From: an uncultured Clostridium sp.
GTDB taxonomy: Bacteria > Bacillota > Clostridia > Clostridiales > Clostridiaceae
Length of the DNA: 24,536 nt
Direction of reading: 5' to 3'
Assembly (NCBI RefSeq): GCF_937920395.1
Contig: NZ_CALEVF010000005.1
Coordinates: 1-24,536 of the forward strand
The notes under the pieces were generated by a model. It searched no databases and was not told the origin of the DNA. It saw nothing but the letters and a program-made list of their open reading frames with translations. Positions within the stretch are counted from its first letter, which is position 1. The number at the start of each line of letters is the position of its first letter. The position numbers and the translations under genes are program-made. Below are positions 7,533-16,492 of the stretch, piece by piece.

Positions 7533-8678
7533 TTACCATTCTGCTACTGTACCATCATAATTTTTCCATTTTGGGTTTGTCCATACAAGTCCTTCTGAAT
7601 CAATCTTTTTAACAAGTTCTTCATCTATTTCAATTCCAAGCCCTGGTTTAGTTGGTACCTCAACAAACCCATCCTTATATTTAAATATTTCTTTATTTTT
7701 CACAAAATCTAGTAAATCAAATCCCTGATTATAGTGTATTCCAAGACTTTGTTCCTGAATAAATACATTGGGAGTGCATGCATCCATTTGAAGTGTTGCA
7801 GCTAATGCTATAGGGCCATAGGGTGCATGTGGAGCTACAGCTACATCATATGCTTCTGCCATAGCTGCAATTTTTCTTCCTTCAAAAATCCCTCCAGTTA
7901 GTGCCAAATCAGGTTGGATTATATCTACCGCACCACTAGCAAGTATATTTTTAAACTGCCATCTTGTATATAACCTTTCACCTGTAGCTATTGGTATTGA
8001 TGTATGTCTTGATATTTCAATTAAAGCTTCCTCATTTTCAGGAAGTACAGGTTCCTCTATAAACATAGGTCTATATTGTTCAATTTCTTTTGCTATCACC
8101 TTAGCCATACCTTTATGAACTCTTCCGTGAAAATCTACTCCTATTTCTAAATCATACCCAACTGCCTCTCTTATGGATGCAATTCTTTCTACTACTGCAT
8201 TAACTTTTTTATACGAATCAATGTAATGTAACTCTTCTGTGGCATTCATTTTTATTGCTTTAAATCCTTGATTTTTTCTCTCTATAGCTTGTTTTACTAC
8301 ATCTGACGGTCTATCTCCACCTATCCATGAATATATCAGAATATTTTCTCTTGCTTTTCCTCCAAGGAACTCATAAATAGGCATATTATAATACTTGCCT
8401 TTTATATCCCAAAGTGCCATTTCTATACCTGAAAGTACAGTCATGTGAATAGGTCCACCTCTAAAGAATGAACGATATAATACTTGCCAATGCTCCTCAA
8501 TTTTCATAGGGTCTTTACCAATTAAATACTCTCCTATTTCATAAGCAGCTGCCTCAACACTCTTGGTTTTGGTTCCTGAAATAAGTTCTCCCCATCCCAC
8601 GATTCCCTCATCTGTACTTATCTTTAAAAAGATCCATCTTGGTTTTACTTTATATATCTTTAATTCGGTTATTTTCAT
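7533..8678 (-). CDS. dgoD: D-galactonate dehydratase-like enolase-superfamily enzyme
   Basis: A 381-residue protein, full length for DgoD. DgoD converts D-galactonate to 2-keto-3-deoxy-galactonate. Metal ligands and catalytic residues of the mandelate-racemase/DgoD type are visible: D182 and H184 (VDFHGRVH), E208 (FIEEP), E234 (ATGER) and H284 (VAPHAPYGP). The numbering is one less than in the E. coli enzyme. The N-terminal capping domain (residues 1-120) is normal. The start is ATG with AAAGGAG 7 nt upstream. It is the last gene of a PTS operon, 20 nt after EIIC. Oddity: PTS uptake should deliver a phosphorylated acid, whereas the known enzyme uses the free acid. The true substrate may be a 6-phospho-aldonate, or it may serve the MFS-imported acid instead. 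Confidence 0.85.
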   Translation of the reverse strand: MKITELKIYKVKPRWIFLKISTDEGIVGWGELISGTKTKSVEAAAYEIGEYLIGKDPMKIEEHWQVLYRSFFRGGPIHMTVLSGIEMALWDIKGKYYNMPIYEFLGGKARENILIYSWIGGDRPSDVVKQAIERKNQGFKAIKMNATEELHYIDSYKKVNAVVERIASIREAVGYDLEIGVDFHGRVHKGMAKVIAKEIEQYRPMFIEEPVLPENEEALIEISRHTSIPIATGERLYTRWQFKNILASGAVDIIQPDLALTGGIFEGRKIAAMAEAYDVAVAPHAPYGPIALAATLQMDACTPNVFIQEQSLGIHYNQGFDLLDFVKNKEIFKYKDGFVEVPTKPGLGIEIDEELVKKIDSEGLVWTNPKWKNYDGTVAEW

Positions 8679-8698
8679 ATGATTATCTCCTTTTTAAT

Positions 8699-10072
8699 TT
8701 AATTAAGTTTAGCTCCTTCTTCTAAAGGCACTGATTTTATTTTCTTTTCTTTTCTACCCATGTAAATCCATATAGCAGCAAATCCAATTATGAAAAGTGG
8801 TACTGTAATTACCAAATTTCCTATAAACACTTCATAGATTATAAAACTTACAGTTAAGCTTGTTCCAGCGAAAGTAGAAATTAATGCACCCGCAGCCATA
8901 GATAAATTGATACCACTACTACTTGCAAGTGCTGTAAGCGCTTGTGAAGTATTAGTGCCTGCAAGTAATATTGCAGACATTACTGCTATACCTATAACTA
9001 GACTTCTAAATAAATTTCCTCCAGTTAAAGCAACTACTAATGCTATTCTAAATGGTACTACAGCTAAGTCGGCAAATGGAAGCAAATGATTTCCTGGGAG
9101 TATAAATGCAAGACCAATAGTTAATGGTATTAATATAAGTCCTGTAGTCATTACTTCAGCATTCCCAACTACTACAGCTGCATCTATTCCAATCAAGAAC
9201 TTTCTGCCCTTGAACTTTTCTTTAGTCATTTTCTTTGCAGCTTCAGAAATTGGCATTAACCCTTCCATAAATAATGCAGTCATTTTGGGTAGTAAAAGCA
9301 TAACAGCAGCCATATTTACAGCCAAAGTCAATATTTTAGTTATATCGTATTTAGCAAGTATCCCTATACCTCCACCTAGTATAAGTCCCATCATCATCGG
9401 TTCTCCAAATAATCCCAGATATTTCTTTGCCGATTTCATATCTATATGAATCTTATTTATAAATGGTATTCTATCCATCAACCAATTTAACGGTACTGCA
9501 ATAATCAAAGAAGAAACTGCAGATAGTGTTGGAAGCGAAACTCCGTCGAGTTCAAAATACTTTTCAACTAATGGCGCTGACCAATCAGATAATTTAAATG
9601 TAACTACAGCAGTAGTTAGTGTAGCTAACACACCAAGTAATACGCTCTTAGTAGTAAAGTATGTGAGTACACCTACAATTGCAATATGGTGATAATTCCA
9701 TATATCTACATCCAATGTTTCAGTTTTCTTTAGAATCAATAATACTATGTTTATAGCTAATATTGAAAATATCAATATTGGAATAATTGGTGAACCCCAT
9801 GTAATAGCAGCTATAGCACCCCAGCCTACATCAAGCACATCTAAATGAATACCAAAGTTTTTTACCATTTGCTGAGCAGCTGGTCCCAAATTTGAAGATA
9901 ATAAAGCAATAACCATCTTAATACCAGCAAATCCGATACCAATTGTTAAACCTGATTTAAAAGCCTTACCTGGTTTTAATCTAAATATCAGACCTATGAA
10001 AAATATCATAAACGGTAACATAACGGTTGGACCTGCATCTAAAAGAACATGAAATATTTTATAAAATATCAT
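8699..10072 (-). CDS. PTS EIIC component, galactitol (Gat) family
   Basis: A 457-residue polytopic membrane protein with about 10-12 hydrophobic segments. It begins with a segment containing LDAGPTVMLPFMIFFIGLIF and carries GLTIGIGFAGIKMVI and ITWGSPIIPIL, as in GatC-type permeases of the PTS. EIIC carries the sugar across the membrane while EIIB phosphorylates it. The C-terminus is short, cytosolic and Lys-rich (GRKEKKIKSV). It sits 39 nt after EIIB and 20 nt before the dehydratase in one transcript. Gat-family EIICs handle polyols and some sugar acids. Next to a DgoD-like enzyme and an aldolase, an aldonate is the likely substrate. That is inference from context. Confidence 0.85.
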   Translation of the reverse strand: MIFYKIFHVLLDAGPTVMLPFMIFFIGLIFRLKPGKAFKSGLTIGIGFAGIKMVIALLSSNLGPAAQQMVKNFGIHLDVLDVGWGAIAAITWGSPIIPILIFSILAINIVLLILKKTETLDVDIWNYHHIAIVGVLTYFTTKSVLLGVLATLTTAVVTFKLSDWSAPLVEKYFELDGVSLPTLSAVSSLIIAVPLNWLMDRIPFINKIHIDMKSAKKYLGLFGEPMMMGLILGGGIGILAKYDITKILTLAVNMAAVMLLLPKMTALFMEGLMPISEAAKKMTKEKFKGRKFLIGIDAAVVVGNAEVMTTGLILIPLTIGLAFILPGNHLLPFADLAVVPFRIALVVALTGGNLFRSLVIGIAVMSAILLAGTNTSQALTALASSSGINLSMAAGALISTFAGTSLTVSFIIYEVFIGNLVITVPLFIIGFAAIWIYMGRKEKKIKSVPLEEGAKLN

Positions 10073-10111
10073 TTTGTCGTCCCCCTCTCAAGTTTTTAGA
10101 AATAAATTTAA

Positions 10112-10396
10112 TTAATTTTTGCACATATTAATAATTTTCTCTATTGTCTCTTCTTCGCCTATTCCAGTTAACATTGACATAGCTCCTACAATTGGCACAT
10201 TAATTTTATCACTATTTTGTATTTTTCCTGTAGTTACTACAAAATCAAAATCATTTGCCCTTGAATCTAGCTCCATTAGTTTACATTGATCCACATAGAC
10301 CTTTATGCTCTCGCTTTCACAAGCTTCTCTTATCTTTATTGCTACAACCGTTGATGTTGCTATTCCGTTTCCACAAGCTACTAATATTCTTTTCAT
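10112..10396 (-). CDS. PTS EIIB component, galactitol (Gat) family
   Basis: A 94-residue cytosolic protein with the phosphocysteine loop right after the first strand: KRILVACGNGIATSTVV, with C8 as the phosphorylation site. Length and the GNGIATST loop fit GatB-type EIIB. It takes phosphate from EIIA (27 nt upstream) and passes it to the substrate bound by EIIC. The start is ATG with AGGAGG about 7 nt upstream. Confidence 0.9.
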   Translation of the reverse strand: MKRILVACGNGIATSTVVAIKIREACESESIKVYVDQCKLMELDSRANDFDFVVTTGKIQNSDKINVPIVGAMSMLTGIGEEETIEKIINMCKN

Positions 10397-10423
10397 GATA
10401 ATAACCTCCTATAAATTTTTATA

Positions 10424-10885
10424 TTATTGTAATAAAATAGGTTCTAGTATTTCATATATTTTCTCTTTGCTACTTGCCTTTAAAATTGCCTGTTTTGCCT
10501 TCTGATTCTTTATTAATGTTACTATCTTTTGTAGCATTTCTATATGCCCATGTGGTTCATCTAACGCAAGCATTATAACTATTTTTACAGGTATTATATT
10601 CTCTGGTTCCTCCATAGAATGAAAATCTATAGAATTTTTTAATATTCCAATAGCTATTGCAGCCTTTTTAACTAATTTGTGATCAGCATGTGGTATAGCA
10701 ATTTTGGGCCCTTCTGCTGGAATTGCGGTTGGATATTCTTCCTCTCTTTTTATTATTGCCTCTTTAAAACCTTCTTTTACAAAACCTTCTTTATAAAGAG
10801 AGTCTGCAAGAAATTCAAGTACCCCTTTACTAGAATCAAATTCTAAATCTCTATATATCAAATTTTCACCGAAAAATATTGACAT
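10424..10885 (-). CDS. PTS EIIA component, fructose/mannitol/galactitol superfamily
   Basis: A 153-residue cytosolic protein of the PTS_EIIA_2 fold. The active-site histidine is H66 in KIAIPHADHKLVKKAA. ILKNSIDFHSMEEPENIIPVKI and LDEPHGHIEMLQKIVTLI are the usual conserved blocks after it. It receives phosphate from HPr. The start is ATG after AGGAGG. It sits between the aldolase (21-nt gap) and EIIB. Together with EIIB and EIIC it makes a full three-subunit PTS, and a fourth EIIA_2 domain sits in the C-terminus of the regulator upstream. Confidence 0.9.
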   Translation of the reverse strand: MSIFFGENLIYRDLEFDSSKGVLEFLADSLYKEGFVKEGFKEAIIKREEEYPTAIPAEGPKIAIPHADHKLVKKAAIAIGILKNSIDFHSMEEPENIIPVKIVIMLALDEPHGHIEMLQKIVTLIKNQKAKQAILKASSKEKIYEILEPILLQ

Positions 10886-10906
10886 AGCAAACCTCCTACT
10901 TTCTAA

Positions 10907-11533
10907 TTATTTATAAAGTACAGCTTCAAAACTTTCTATACTTTTTTTTACATTTTCATAATTTCCTTTAATTACATCTTCCCTACTAAAAATCCCTGAA
11001 CCTATACCTAAAAAATCTGCTCCATTAGCTAAGTAATCTAATGCATTTTTTGCATTTACACCTCCCACTGCCATAAGTTTTAATTCTCCCAGTGGAGCTT
11101 TAATATCTTTAAAATACTTTGGAGTTACAGTGTTTGCAGGAAATACTTTTACAATACCCGCTCCATCTTGAAAGCTTTTATAAATTTCTGATGGAGTAAA
11201 AGCACCAGGTACACTAATAACCATATTTTTTTTGCAAATTTGTAGTTGCTCCTCTGAAAACATTATTGGAGATAATACAAATTTTGCACCAATTTTTACA
11301 ACATCTATCAAATCCTCTTTAGTTAAAATTGTGCCTGCACCAATGAGTATTTTATCGCCAAACTCATCTACAATCTTTTTTAATATATCTTTTACATTAG
11401 AATCTTTCAAAGCTATTTCCACTGATTTTATTCTACTATTACTTAATATTTCGACAATATTTCTAGTTTGGTTATAATCATAACCTCTTAATATAACTGT
11501 AACTTTAGGAAAATTTTTAATATCAACATTCAT
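10907..11533 (-). CDS. KDPG/KDPGal-type aldolase, PTS operon copy
   Basis: A 208-residue aldolase of the KDPG/KHG family that splits 2-keto-3-deoxy-6-phospho-sugar acids into pyruvate and glyceraldehyde 3-phosphate. The Schiff-base lysine is K129 (GIVKVFPA). R16 (ILRG), E39 (SVEIAL) and the GAGT loop at 65-68 are also visible. Where the canonical enzyme has E-V/I-T after the active-site Glu, this copy has E-I-A, unlike the second aldolase at 15787. Stereopreference may therefore differ. It is the first gene after the -24/-12 promoter, with GAGGTG before the ATG. A DgoA-type (galacto) preference is a guess from the DgoD neighbour. Confidence 0.87.
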   Translation of the reverse strand: MNVDIKNFPKVTVILRGYDYNQTRNIVEILSNSRIKSVEIALKDSNVKDILKKIVDEFGDKILIGAGTILTKEDLIDVVKIGAKFVLSPIMFSEEQLQICKKNMVISVPGAFTPSEIYKSFQDGAGIVKVFPANTVTPKYFKDIKAPLGELKLMAVGGVNAKNALDYLANGADFLGIGSGIFSREDVIKGNYENVKKSIESFEAVLYK

Positions 11534-11562
11534 CTAACTCACCTCTTCTTATAGTTATACTA

Positions 11563-11579
11563 AGCATATGTCATGCCAA
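11563..11579 (-). promoter_or_regulatory. Sigma-54 (-24/-12) promoter for the aldolase-PTS-dehydratase operon
   Basis: On the minus strand the site reads TTGGCATGACATATGCT. Against YTGGCACGNNNNTTGCW the GG and GC are exactly 12 nt apart, and only C to T and one T to A differ. It lies between the stop of the sigma-54 activator gene and the aldolase ATG, so transcription would start near 11552, 19 nt before the gene. The regulator upstream carries the GAFTGA loop needed to act on this sigma factor. Confidence 0.88.
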
Positions 11580-14558
11580 CTACATGGTTACAATTGTGAA
11601 CTTTGCTATAGCATTCATAATTTCTTCTGGGGTTTTTGCAGCCCTTATAGCTTTACGCCCATCTTCACTAGAAATAATCTTATATAAATCATTAAAATAT
11701 ATTTTTGAATCTTCTTTAAGAGCAATCATAAATACTATATTTGCCTCGCTATTTCCTTCCCAATCTATGGGTTTTGATAGTTTTGCTATTGCTATGGCAG
11801 GTTTTGTTACATAGCTTGCATCTCCATGTGGTATAGCTATACCATTCTTTAAGAGTGTAGCCCCCATAGTCTCTCTTTTATAAACACTAAGCATAAATTC
11901 TTTATCCACATAACCTTGTTTTTCTAATAATTCAACTAATGCATCAATGGCATCACTCTTAGATTTTGCCTCTAAATCACATATAATTATATCCTGGTTT
12001 ATTATATCCTTTAGTAAATTCTCAGCCTTTTCTTCTATACCAATAGCGCGAAAAATTTTATCCTTACCATTTCCGTTCACTATATCCTCAACAGATATGA
12101 AAGGTATATTATCTATTTTAGGATTTATAGTTCCTACAAAAGCTACCACATTATTATTCTTTTTAATATTATTTATTTCTACCTCTATATTTTTTTGTTT
12201 AAGAATTCCTAATGCTATTACAGTAACTTGCTCCTTTACATCTTCTAAAAGTTCTTCTATGTATTTCTTTACTTTAATTGCAGTTCCTTCTCCACTTATG
12301 CATATGGTTAATATGACCTTTTGAAGTACATTTTCACAAAGAATATTATCATTTGAAGATCCATATATTTTATCTTCAGTTAATACATCTACTATTTCCT
12401 TTAAACTATTTGTAGGAATAGTAGCTCTCCTAACTGCTTCTAATACCATAAGGGTATCCACCCTCCCTATAGTTTTAGTAAGTATACCCGTAGATTTAGT
12501 TATAATTTTACCAAGGCCAACCAATGAACCCATATCCGCCAAAATTATGCATCCTTTACCTTCATCTATTCTTTTAACAATCTCTATAGCTTTATCTATC
12601 ATCGTGCTTGAGCTTTCATTTAAATCCATCTCAAGCCCTACCGCATGATTTACTCCAAGTAACCTATTTGCCACATTAGCCATTCCTAATCCAACATGTC
12701 CGTGACTAAGTACAAGAACACCAACTTTTCCTTCTTCTTGCTTTTTATCACGTGAAAAGGTTCTTAAATACATAGCAATAAATGCTATTTCATCTTCTGG
12801 AATTTCTATATCTAAACTTTTTTCTATACTTTTAGCTATCAACTTCGCAATTTTATATTCCAATGGATATTCGCGGATCACAGTTTTTAATTGCGGATTA
12901 ATAATCATTTTGTCACTCTTTAACCTTTCGTAAGTAGCACTTAAATGAATAGCTAAAGAATAGTATAAATTTTCATGTAAGTTATTTAGATTATTTTTCG
13001 CTATTTCAATAGCACTATAAGTTGCCGCTAATATTTTTTCTCCAACGATTTCTTTAAGGTTTCTTTTAGATATACTACTACAAGAATTAACATCTCTAGC
13101 TGATCTCTTAATCTCCATTTCCACCTGTTTACCAATAATATTATTTATTTCTTCTTGTGTTAGGCCCTTCTTTTCAAGGTCATTAAATCTTTCCTCTATA
13201 AATTGATAAATTCTATCTGTAAACACATATCTATCGTCCTTATCCGTAGATACCACCGACCTATTAGGATTTACAATTAGACTATAATTTAAAAATTTAT
13301 CTGCATCTTCCTCTTTTTTGTCAACTACAAACAGTCCATTTCTTACATAATTCGGCAAATCGCATACACCTATTTGAATAGTTGCATTTCTATTAATCCT
13401 AGAAGTTAAAAATCCTCTTGCACATGCCACTTGTATATCACTTCTCAATTGACCAATGTTACCTGGGCAATCATATAACATCAGTGCTCTTATTGCTTCT
13501 GGATCTACTGCAATTGTTTTACCAATTCTAAAGCTCTCATCTAAATAGAATTCTTTTATTATTTCATACCTTTCAGAAAAAGGTCTCTCATTAATAGCTG
13601 GTATCTCAATTACCATGGGAATTCTTCTTCTAAATGTAAGTAAAAGATATGATGCCGGATCCTCAGTTGTAGCCCCTATTAACATTATGTTTGCCTTTCT
13701 ACTGCTTTCCGTTTCTCCAAGTCTTCTATACATTCCCTTATCTAAAAGATAAAAAAGTATTTCTTGACCTTTACTTGGCAATCTATGTACTTCATCTATA
13801 AACAATATCCCACCATCTGCTTTTTCCACTAACCCTTGCTTTGCTGAATCTGCTCCAGTAAATGCCCCTTTAACGTGGCCGAAAAGCTGAGATAAAAGCA
13901 ATTGTGGATTATCTGCATAATCTGCACAATTAAAAACTATGAAAGGTGCATCTTTCTTAAAATTTCCTGATTGTGCAGCAAATTTGTACATCTCCCCTAC
14001 AATATGACTTTTTCCAACACCTGAAGGACCAAGGACAAGTGTATGAAGCCCATTGGGAGGATATAATATAGCTGCCTTTGCTTGACTTATTTGAACTTTT
14101 AAACTTCCTTTGCTCCCAATAATATTATCAAAAGAATATGTTTCTTTTGATGATATTATTTCGTTTTTTTCAGAACCATTTTCTTTATCATTAATGTTTA
14201 AATTTTCATTTACATTACTTTTTATTTTATAATTAGGAACTATTTTGATTTTGTTTATTACCTCATACTTTATTTTTGAAGCCACATATCTAGACAGTTT
14301 ATATCCCATTTCATTAAGTTGCTTAGTAAAACTCCTATCAGATACTTCTATATTTGCCTTGATTATTTTTTCGCCATCTATCAAAATAAATTGCTTCCTT
14401 CTCTCTCTTGAGTCTTGTATATTGTTTTTAAGTCTGATTTCTGTTACTTTTTCGCGATTTGTTCCTAATATGCTTGCAATTTTTTCATCTGAAAAAGGGT
14501 TTTTCTTATCTTCGCTTTCTAAAACCTCATTAATTTTATCTATTGAAATAATACTCAC
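11580..14558 (-). CDS. LevR-type sigma-54 activator with PRD and PTS EIIA-like domains
   Basis: 992 residues from the GTG at 14558, which has AGGTGA 5 nt upstream. A GTG three codons earlier overlaps that site. Domains in order: a DNA-binding-like N-terminus (1-140); an AAA+ ATPase with Walker A GPSGVGKS (177-184), the sigma-54 contact loop GAFTGA (231-236) and Walker B ILFIDE (251-256); a PRD (about 450-605); an EIIA-Man-like domain ([10 protein letters not shown], about 611-740); an EIIB-like stretch; and a C-terminal EIIA_2 domain with IPHGD (H911). The first PRD His is present (H538 in LAIHLS). The second position is Tyr ([10 protein letters not shown]597). LevR itself ends in a second PRD, so an EIIA_2 end is unusual. 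It should switch on the operon next to it when the PTS is busy. Confidence 0.9.
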   Translation of the reverse strand: MSIISIDKINEVLESEDKKNPFSDEKIASILGTNREKVTEIRLKNNIQDSRERRKQFILIDGEKIIKANIEVSDRSFTKQLNEMGYKLSRYVASKIKYEVINKIKIVPNYKIKSNVNENLNINDKENGSEKNEIISSKETYSFDNIIGSKGSLKVQISQAKAAILYPPNGLHTLVLGPSGVGKSHIVGEMYKFAAQSGNFKKDAPFIVFNCADYADNPQLLLSQLFGHVKGAFTGADSAKQGLVEKADGGILFIDEVHRLPSKGQEILFYLLDKGMYRRLGETESSRKANIMLIGATTEDPASYLLLTFRRRIPMVIEIPAINERPFSERYEIIKEFYLDESFRIGKTIAVDPEAIRALMLYDCPGNIGQLRSDIQVACARGFLTSRINRNATIQIGVCDLPNYVRNGLFVVDKKEEDADKFLNYSLIVNPNRSVVSTDKDDRYVFTDRIYQFIEERFNDLEKKGLTQEEINNIIGKQVEMEIKRSARDVNSCSSISKRNLKEIVGEKILAATYSAIEIAKNNLNNLHENLYYSLAIHLSATYERLKSDKMIINPQLKTVIREYPLEYKIAKLIAKSIEKSLDIEIPEDEIAFIAMYLRTFSRDKKQEEGKVGVLVLSHGHVGLGMANVANRLLGVNHAVGLEMDLNESSSTMIDKAIEIVKRIDEGKGCIILADMGSLVGLGKIITKSTGILTKTIGRVDTLMVLEAVRRATIPTNSLKEIVDVLTEDKIYGSSNDNILCENVLQKVILTICISGEGTAIKVKKYIEELLEDVKEQVTVIALGILKQKNIEVEINNIKKNNNVVAFVGTINPKIDNIPFISVEDIVNGNGKDKIFRAIGIEEKAENLLKDIINQDIIICDLEAKSKSDAIDALVELLEKQGYVDKEFMLSVYKRETMGATLLKNGIAIPHGDASYVTKPAIAIAKLSKPIDWEGNSEANIVFMIALKEDSKIYFNDLYKIISSEDGRKAIRAAKTPEEIMNAIAKFTIVTM

Positions 14559-14682
14559 CAAAATCACCTCATTCTTATTGTAGCAATATTTGTACCGTAA
14601 AGTGGTTGCTTTTGTACTTTTTCTTAAATTTATCTAAAAAATCTAATTATATTAAATTTTGTAAATTAATTCTTTGTAATCG

Positions 14683-14710
14683 TTGACAATAAAGAAAATA
14701 ATGATATACT
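14683..14710 (+). promoter_or_regulatory. Sigma-A promoter of the kinase-aldolase-MFS operon
   Basis: TTGACA (14683-14688), 16 nt, TATACT (14705-14710). This is near consensus and about 107 nt before the kinase ATG. The predicted start, near 14717, falls at the edge of a long palindrome. Confidence 0.82.
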
Positions 14711-14718
14711 AAACACAT

Positions 14719-14761
14719 ACAAAATCACATATGAGATGTTGTATCACATATATGATTTTGT
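14719..14761 (+). promoter_or_regulatory. 43-bp near-palindromic operator candidate
   Basis: The outer arms ACAAAATCACATAT and ATATATGATTTTGT differ at one base. Extending inward, 17 of 21 positions pair around a centre at 14740. It begins 8 nt past the -10 box, so a bound repressor would block initiation or escape. The natural candidate is the IclR protein encoded last in this operon. A direct repeat (ATCACATAT twice) is also present. The right arm is not followed by a U-run, which argues against a terminator. Confidence 0.65.
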
Positions 14762-14816
14762 GTCTAATGTTAATTTATTTATATGTTCAAAATATTAAAT
14801 ATACGGAGGTATAAGT

Positions 14817-15770
14817 ATGGATGTAGTAGGTATAGGCGAAACAATGGTATTATTTTCTCCAGAATCAAATGGAGCAATTCGATATGCCCATAAATTCACT
14901 TCTAGATGTGCTGGAGCAGAAACCAACACATTAATAGGTCTATCTCGTTTAGGACATAAAACAGGATGGATTAGTAAAATTGGAAACGATGAATTAGGAG
15001 AATTTATTATTAATGCTATCCGAGGTGAAGGTGTAGATACAAGCATGGTAATACATGATCCATCTTCTCCAACAGGAATATTTTTCAAAGGTGTAGTAAA
15101 TGAAAAAGATGTAAGAATGTATTACTACAGAAAAGGATCCGCTGCAAGCAAAATTACTTGTGACAATATTGACAGACAGTATATCTCTCAAGCTAAGTAT
15201 TTATATATAACAGGAATTACTCCCGCCCTTAGCCAGTCATGCTACGATAGCATTTTCTATGCTATCAAAATAGCAAAGGAGACCGGTGTAAAAGTTGTTT
15301 TTGATCCTAATATTAGATATAAACTATGGGACAGTAATTACGCAAGGGAAACTATTTTGAAACTTTCAAGTATGGCAGATATAGTGCTACCAGGACTAAG
15401 TGAAGGTAGATTTATTTTTGGTGATAAAGACTATGAATTAATAGCAAAGGATTTTATAAATAATGGTGCTTCGCAAGTAATTGTCAAACTTGGAGAAAAA
15501 GGGGCATTTTATATAAGTGGCGATGATAAGGGTCTAGTTCCTGGTGTAAAGATCAAAAACATCGTTGATCCAGTTGGAGCAGGAGACGGCTTTTCAGCAG
15601 GAGTTTTATCTGGACTTTTAGACGGATTAAGTTTGAGGGAGTCTGTAACAATAGGATGTGCCATAGGAGCTATTGTAACTACAACGAATGGAGATATTGA
15701 GGGTTTACCAGATAGAGATACGTTAAAATACTATATGAGTAGTTCTAATGATAATGAAATTAGCCGTTAA
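14817..15770 (+). CDS. kdgK: 2-keto-3-deoxygluconate kinase-like PfkB sugar kinase
   Basis: A 317-residue ribokinase/PfkB-family kinase. MDVVGIGETMVLFSP opens the fold. The CAGAETNTLIGLSRLG region matches the family's first signature in a variant form, and DPVGAGDGFSAG (251-262) is the second, with D257 as catalytic base. KDG kinases phosphorylate 2-keto-3-deoxy-gluconate or -galactonate at C6, making the aldolase substrate. The start is ATG with GGAGGT 6 nt upstream. It is the first gene of the plus-strand operon and is followed 16 nt later by an aldolase of the right family. A different sugar-acid kinase role is possible, but the pairing is strong support. Confidence 0.82.
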   Translation: MDVVGIGETMVLFSPESNGAIRYAHKFTSRCAGAETNTLIGLSRLGHKTGWISKIGNDELGEFIINAIRGEGVDTSMVIHDPSSPTGIFFKGVVNEKDVRMYYYRKGSAASKITCDNIDRQYISQAKYLYITGITPALSQSCYDSIFYAIKIAKETGVKVVFDPNIRYKLWDSNYARETILKLSSMADIVLPGLSEGRFIFGDKDYELIAKDFINNGASQVIVKLGEKGAFYISGDDKGLVPGVKIKNIVDPVGAGDGFSAGVLSGLLDGLSLRESVTIGCAIGAIVTTTNGDIEGLPDRDTLKYYMSSSNDNEISR

Positions 15771-15786
15771 AAAAAGGAGTAATAAA

Positions 15787-16422
15787 ATGAATGTTTTATC
15801 AAAAATTTTAGAGCATAAAATTATAGCTATCATTCGTGGCTCGAAGGCTGCTGATGTTTTGTCAATTGCAGAAGCCCTTAATAAGGGTGGAATTAAAATA
15901 TTAGAAGTAACTATGAATTCACCTAAAGCCCTTTCTGTTATTGAGGAATTAACTTGTAAATTTGGTGACAAAGTGATTGTGGGAGCAGGTACAGTTTTAG
16001 ATTCAGAAACGGCACGTAGTGCATTGCTTGCTGGCGCAAAATTCATTTTATCACCTACCGTTAATATCGAAACTATTAAGATGACAAAACGATATGGTGC
16101 TGTGAGCATTCCGGGAGCTTTTACACCTACTGAAATTTTAAAAGCATTTGAAAACGGTGGAGATATCATAAAAGTTTTCCCAATATCTTGTGTTGGGCCA
16201 TCTTATATTAAAAATATAAAAGGGCCTCTTAACCAAATACCATTACTTGCGACTGGAGGTGTAAATTTAGAAAATATCAGTACTTATATAAAGTGCGGAT
16301 CTGCTGGAGTAGGATTAGGAAGTTCTCTTGTAAATTCAAAGTTTGAAGTGAATGAAGAATATTTAACAGAGCTTAAAGAAAAAGCAATTAAATTTGTAAA
16401 TAAAGTAAATGAATCCATTTAA
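15787..16422 (+). CDS. eda: KDPG/KHG aldolase, MFS operon copy
   Basis: 211 residues from the ATG at 15787 (AAAGGAG 9 nt upstream). An earlier in-frame ATG at 15748 overlaps the kinase and has no ribosome binding site. R17 (AIIRG), E40 (ILEVTMNSP), the GAGTVL loop and the Schiff-base K129 (DIIKVFPIS) are in place. It keeps the usual Thr after E-V, unlike the paralogue at 10907. It cleaves the phosphorylated keto-deoxy acid made by the kinase upstream to pyruvate and glyceraldehyde 3-phosphate. Confidence 0.9.
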   Translation: MNVLSKILEHKIIAIIRGSKAADVLSIAEALNKGGIKILEVTMNSPKALSVIEELTCKFGDKVIVGAGTVLDSETARSALLAGAKFILSPTVNIETIKMTKRYGAVSIPGAFTPTEILKAFENGGDIIKVFPISCVGPSYIKNIKGPLNQIPLLATGGVNLENISTYIKCGSAGVGLGSSLVNSKFEVNEEYLTELKEKAIKFVNKVNESI

Positions 16423-16492
16423 ATCATATTCAAAGTAATAGATTAAATCAAATCCAAAAAAATAAATTATGTACATTAAAGGGGATGTGTTT

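Noticed and set aside
8907..9449. Two plus-strand frames inside the EIIC gene
   Set aside because: They are antisense shadows of a clear membrane protein, with no ribosome binding site or recognisable product.
14719..14761. Palindrome as a transcription terminator or attenuator
   Set aside because: No U-run follows and it sits right after a strong -10 box, so an operator is more likely.
14794..15191. Minus-strand frames inside the kinase gene
   Set aside because: They are opposite a kinase with intact motifs; no independent start signal or product was found.
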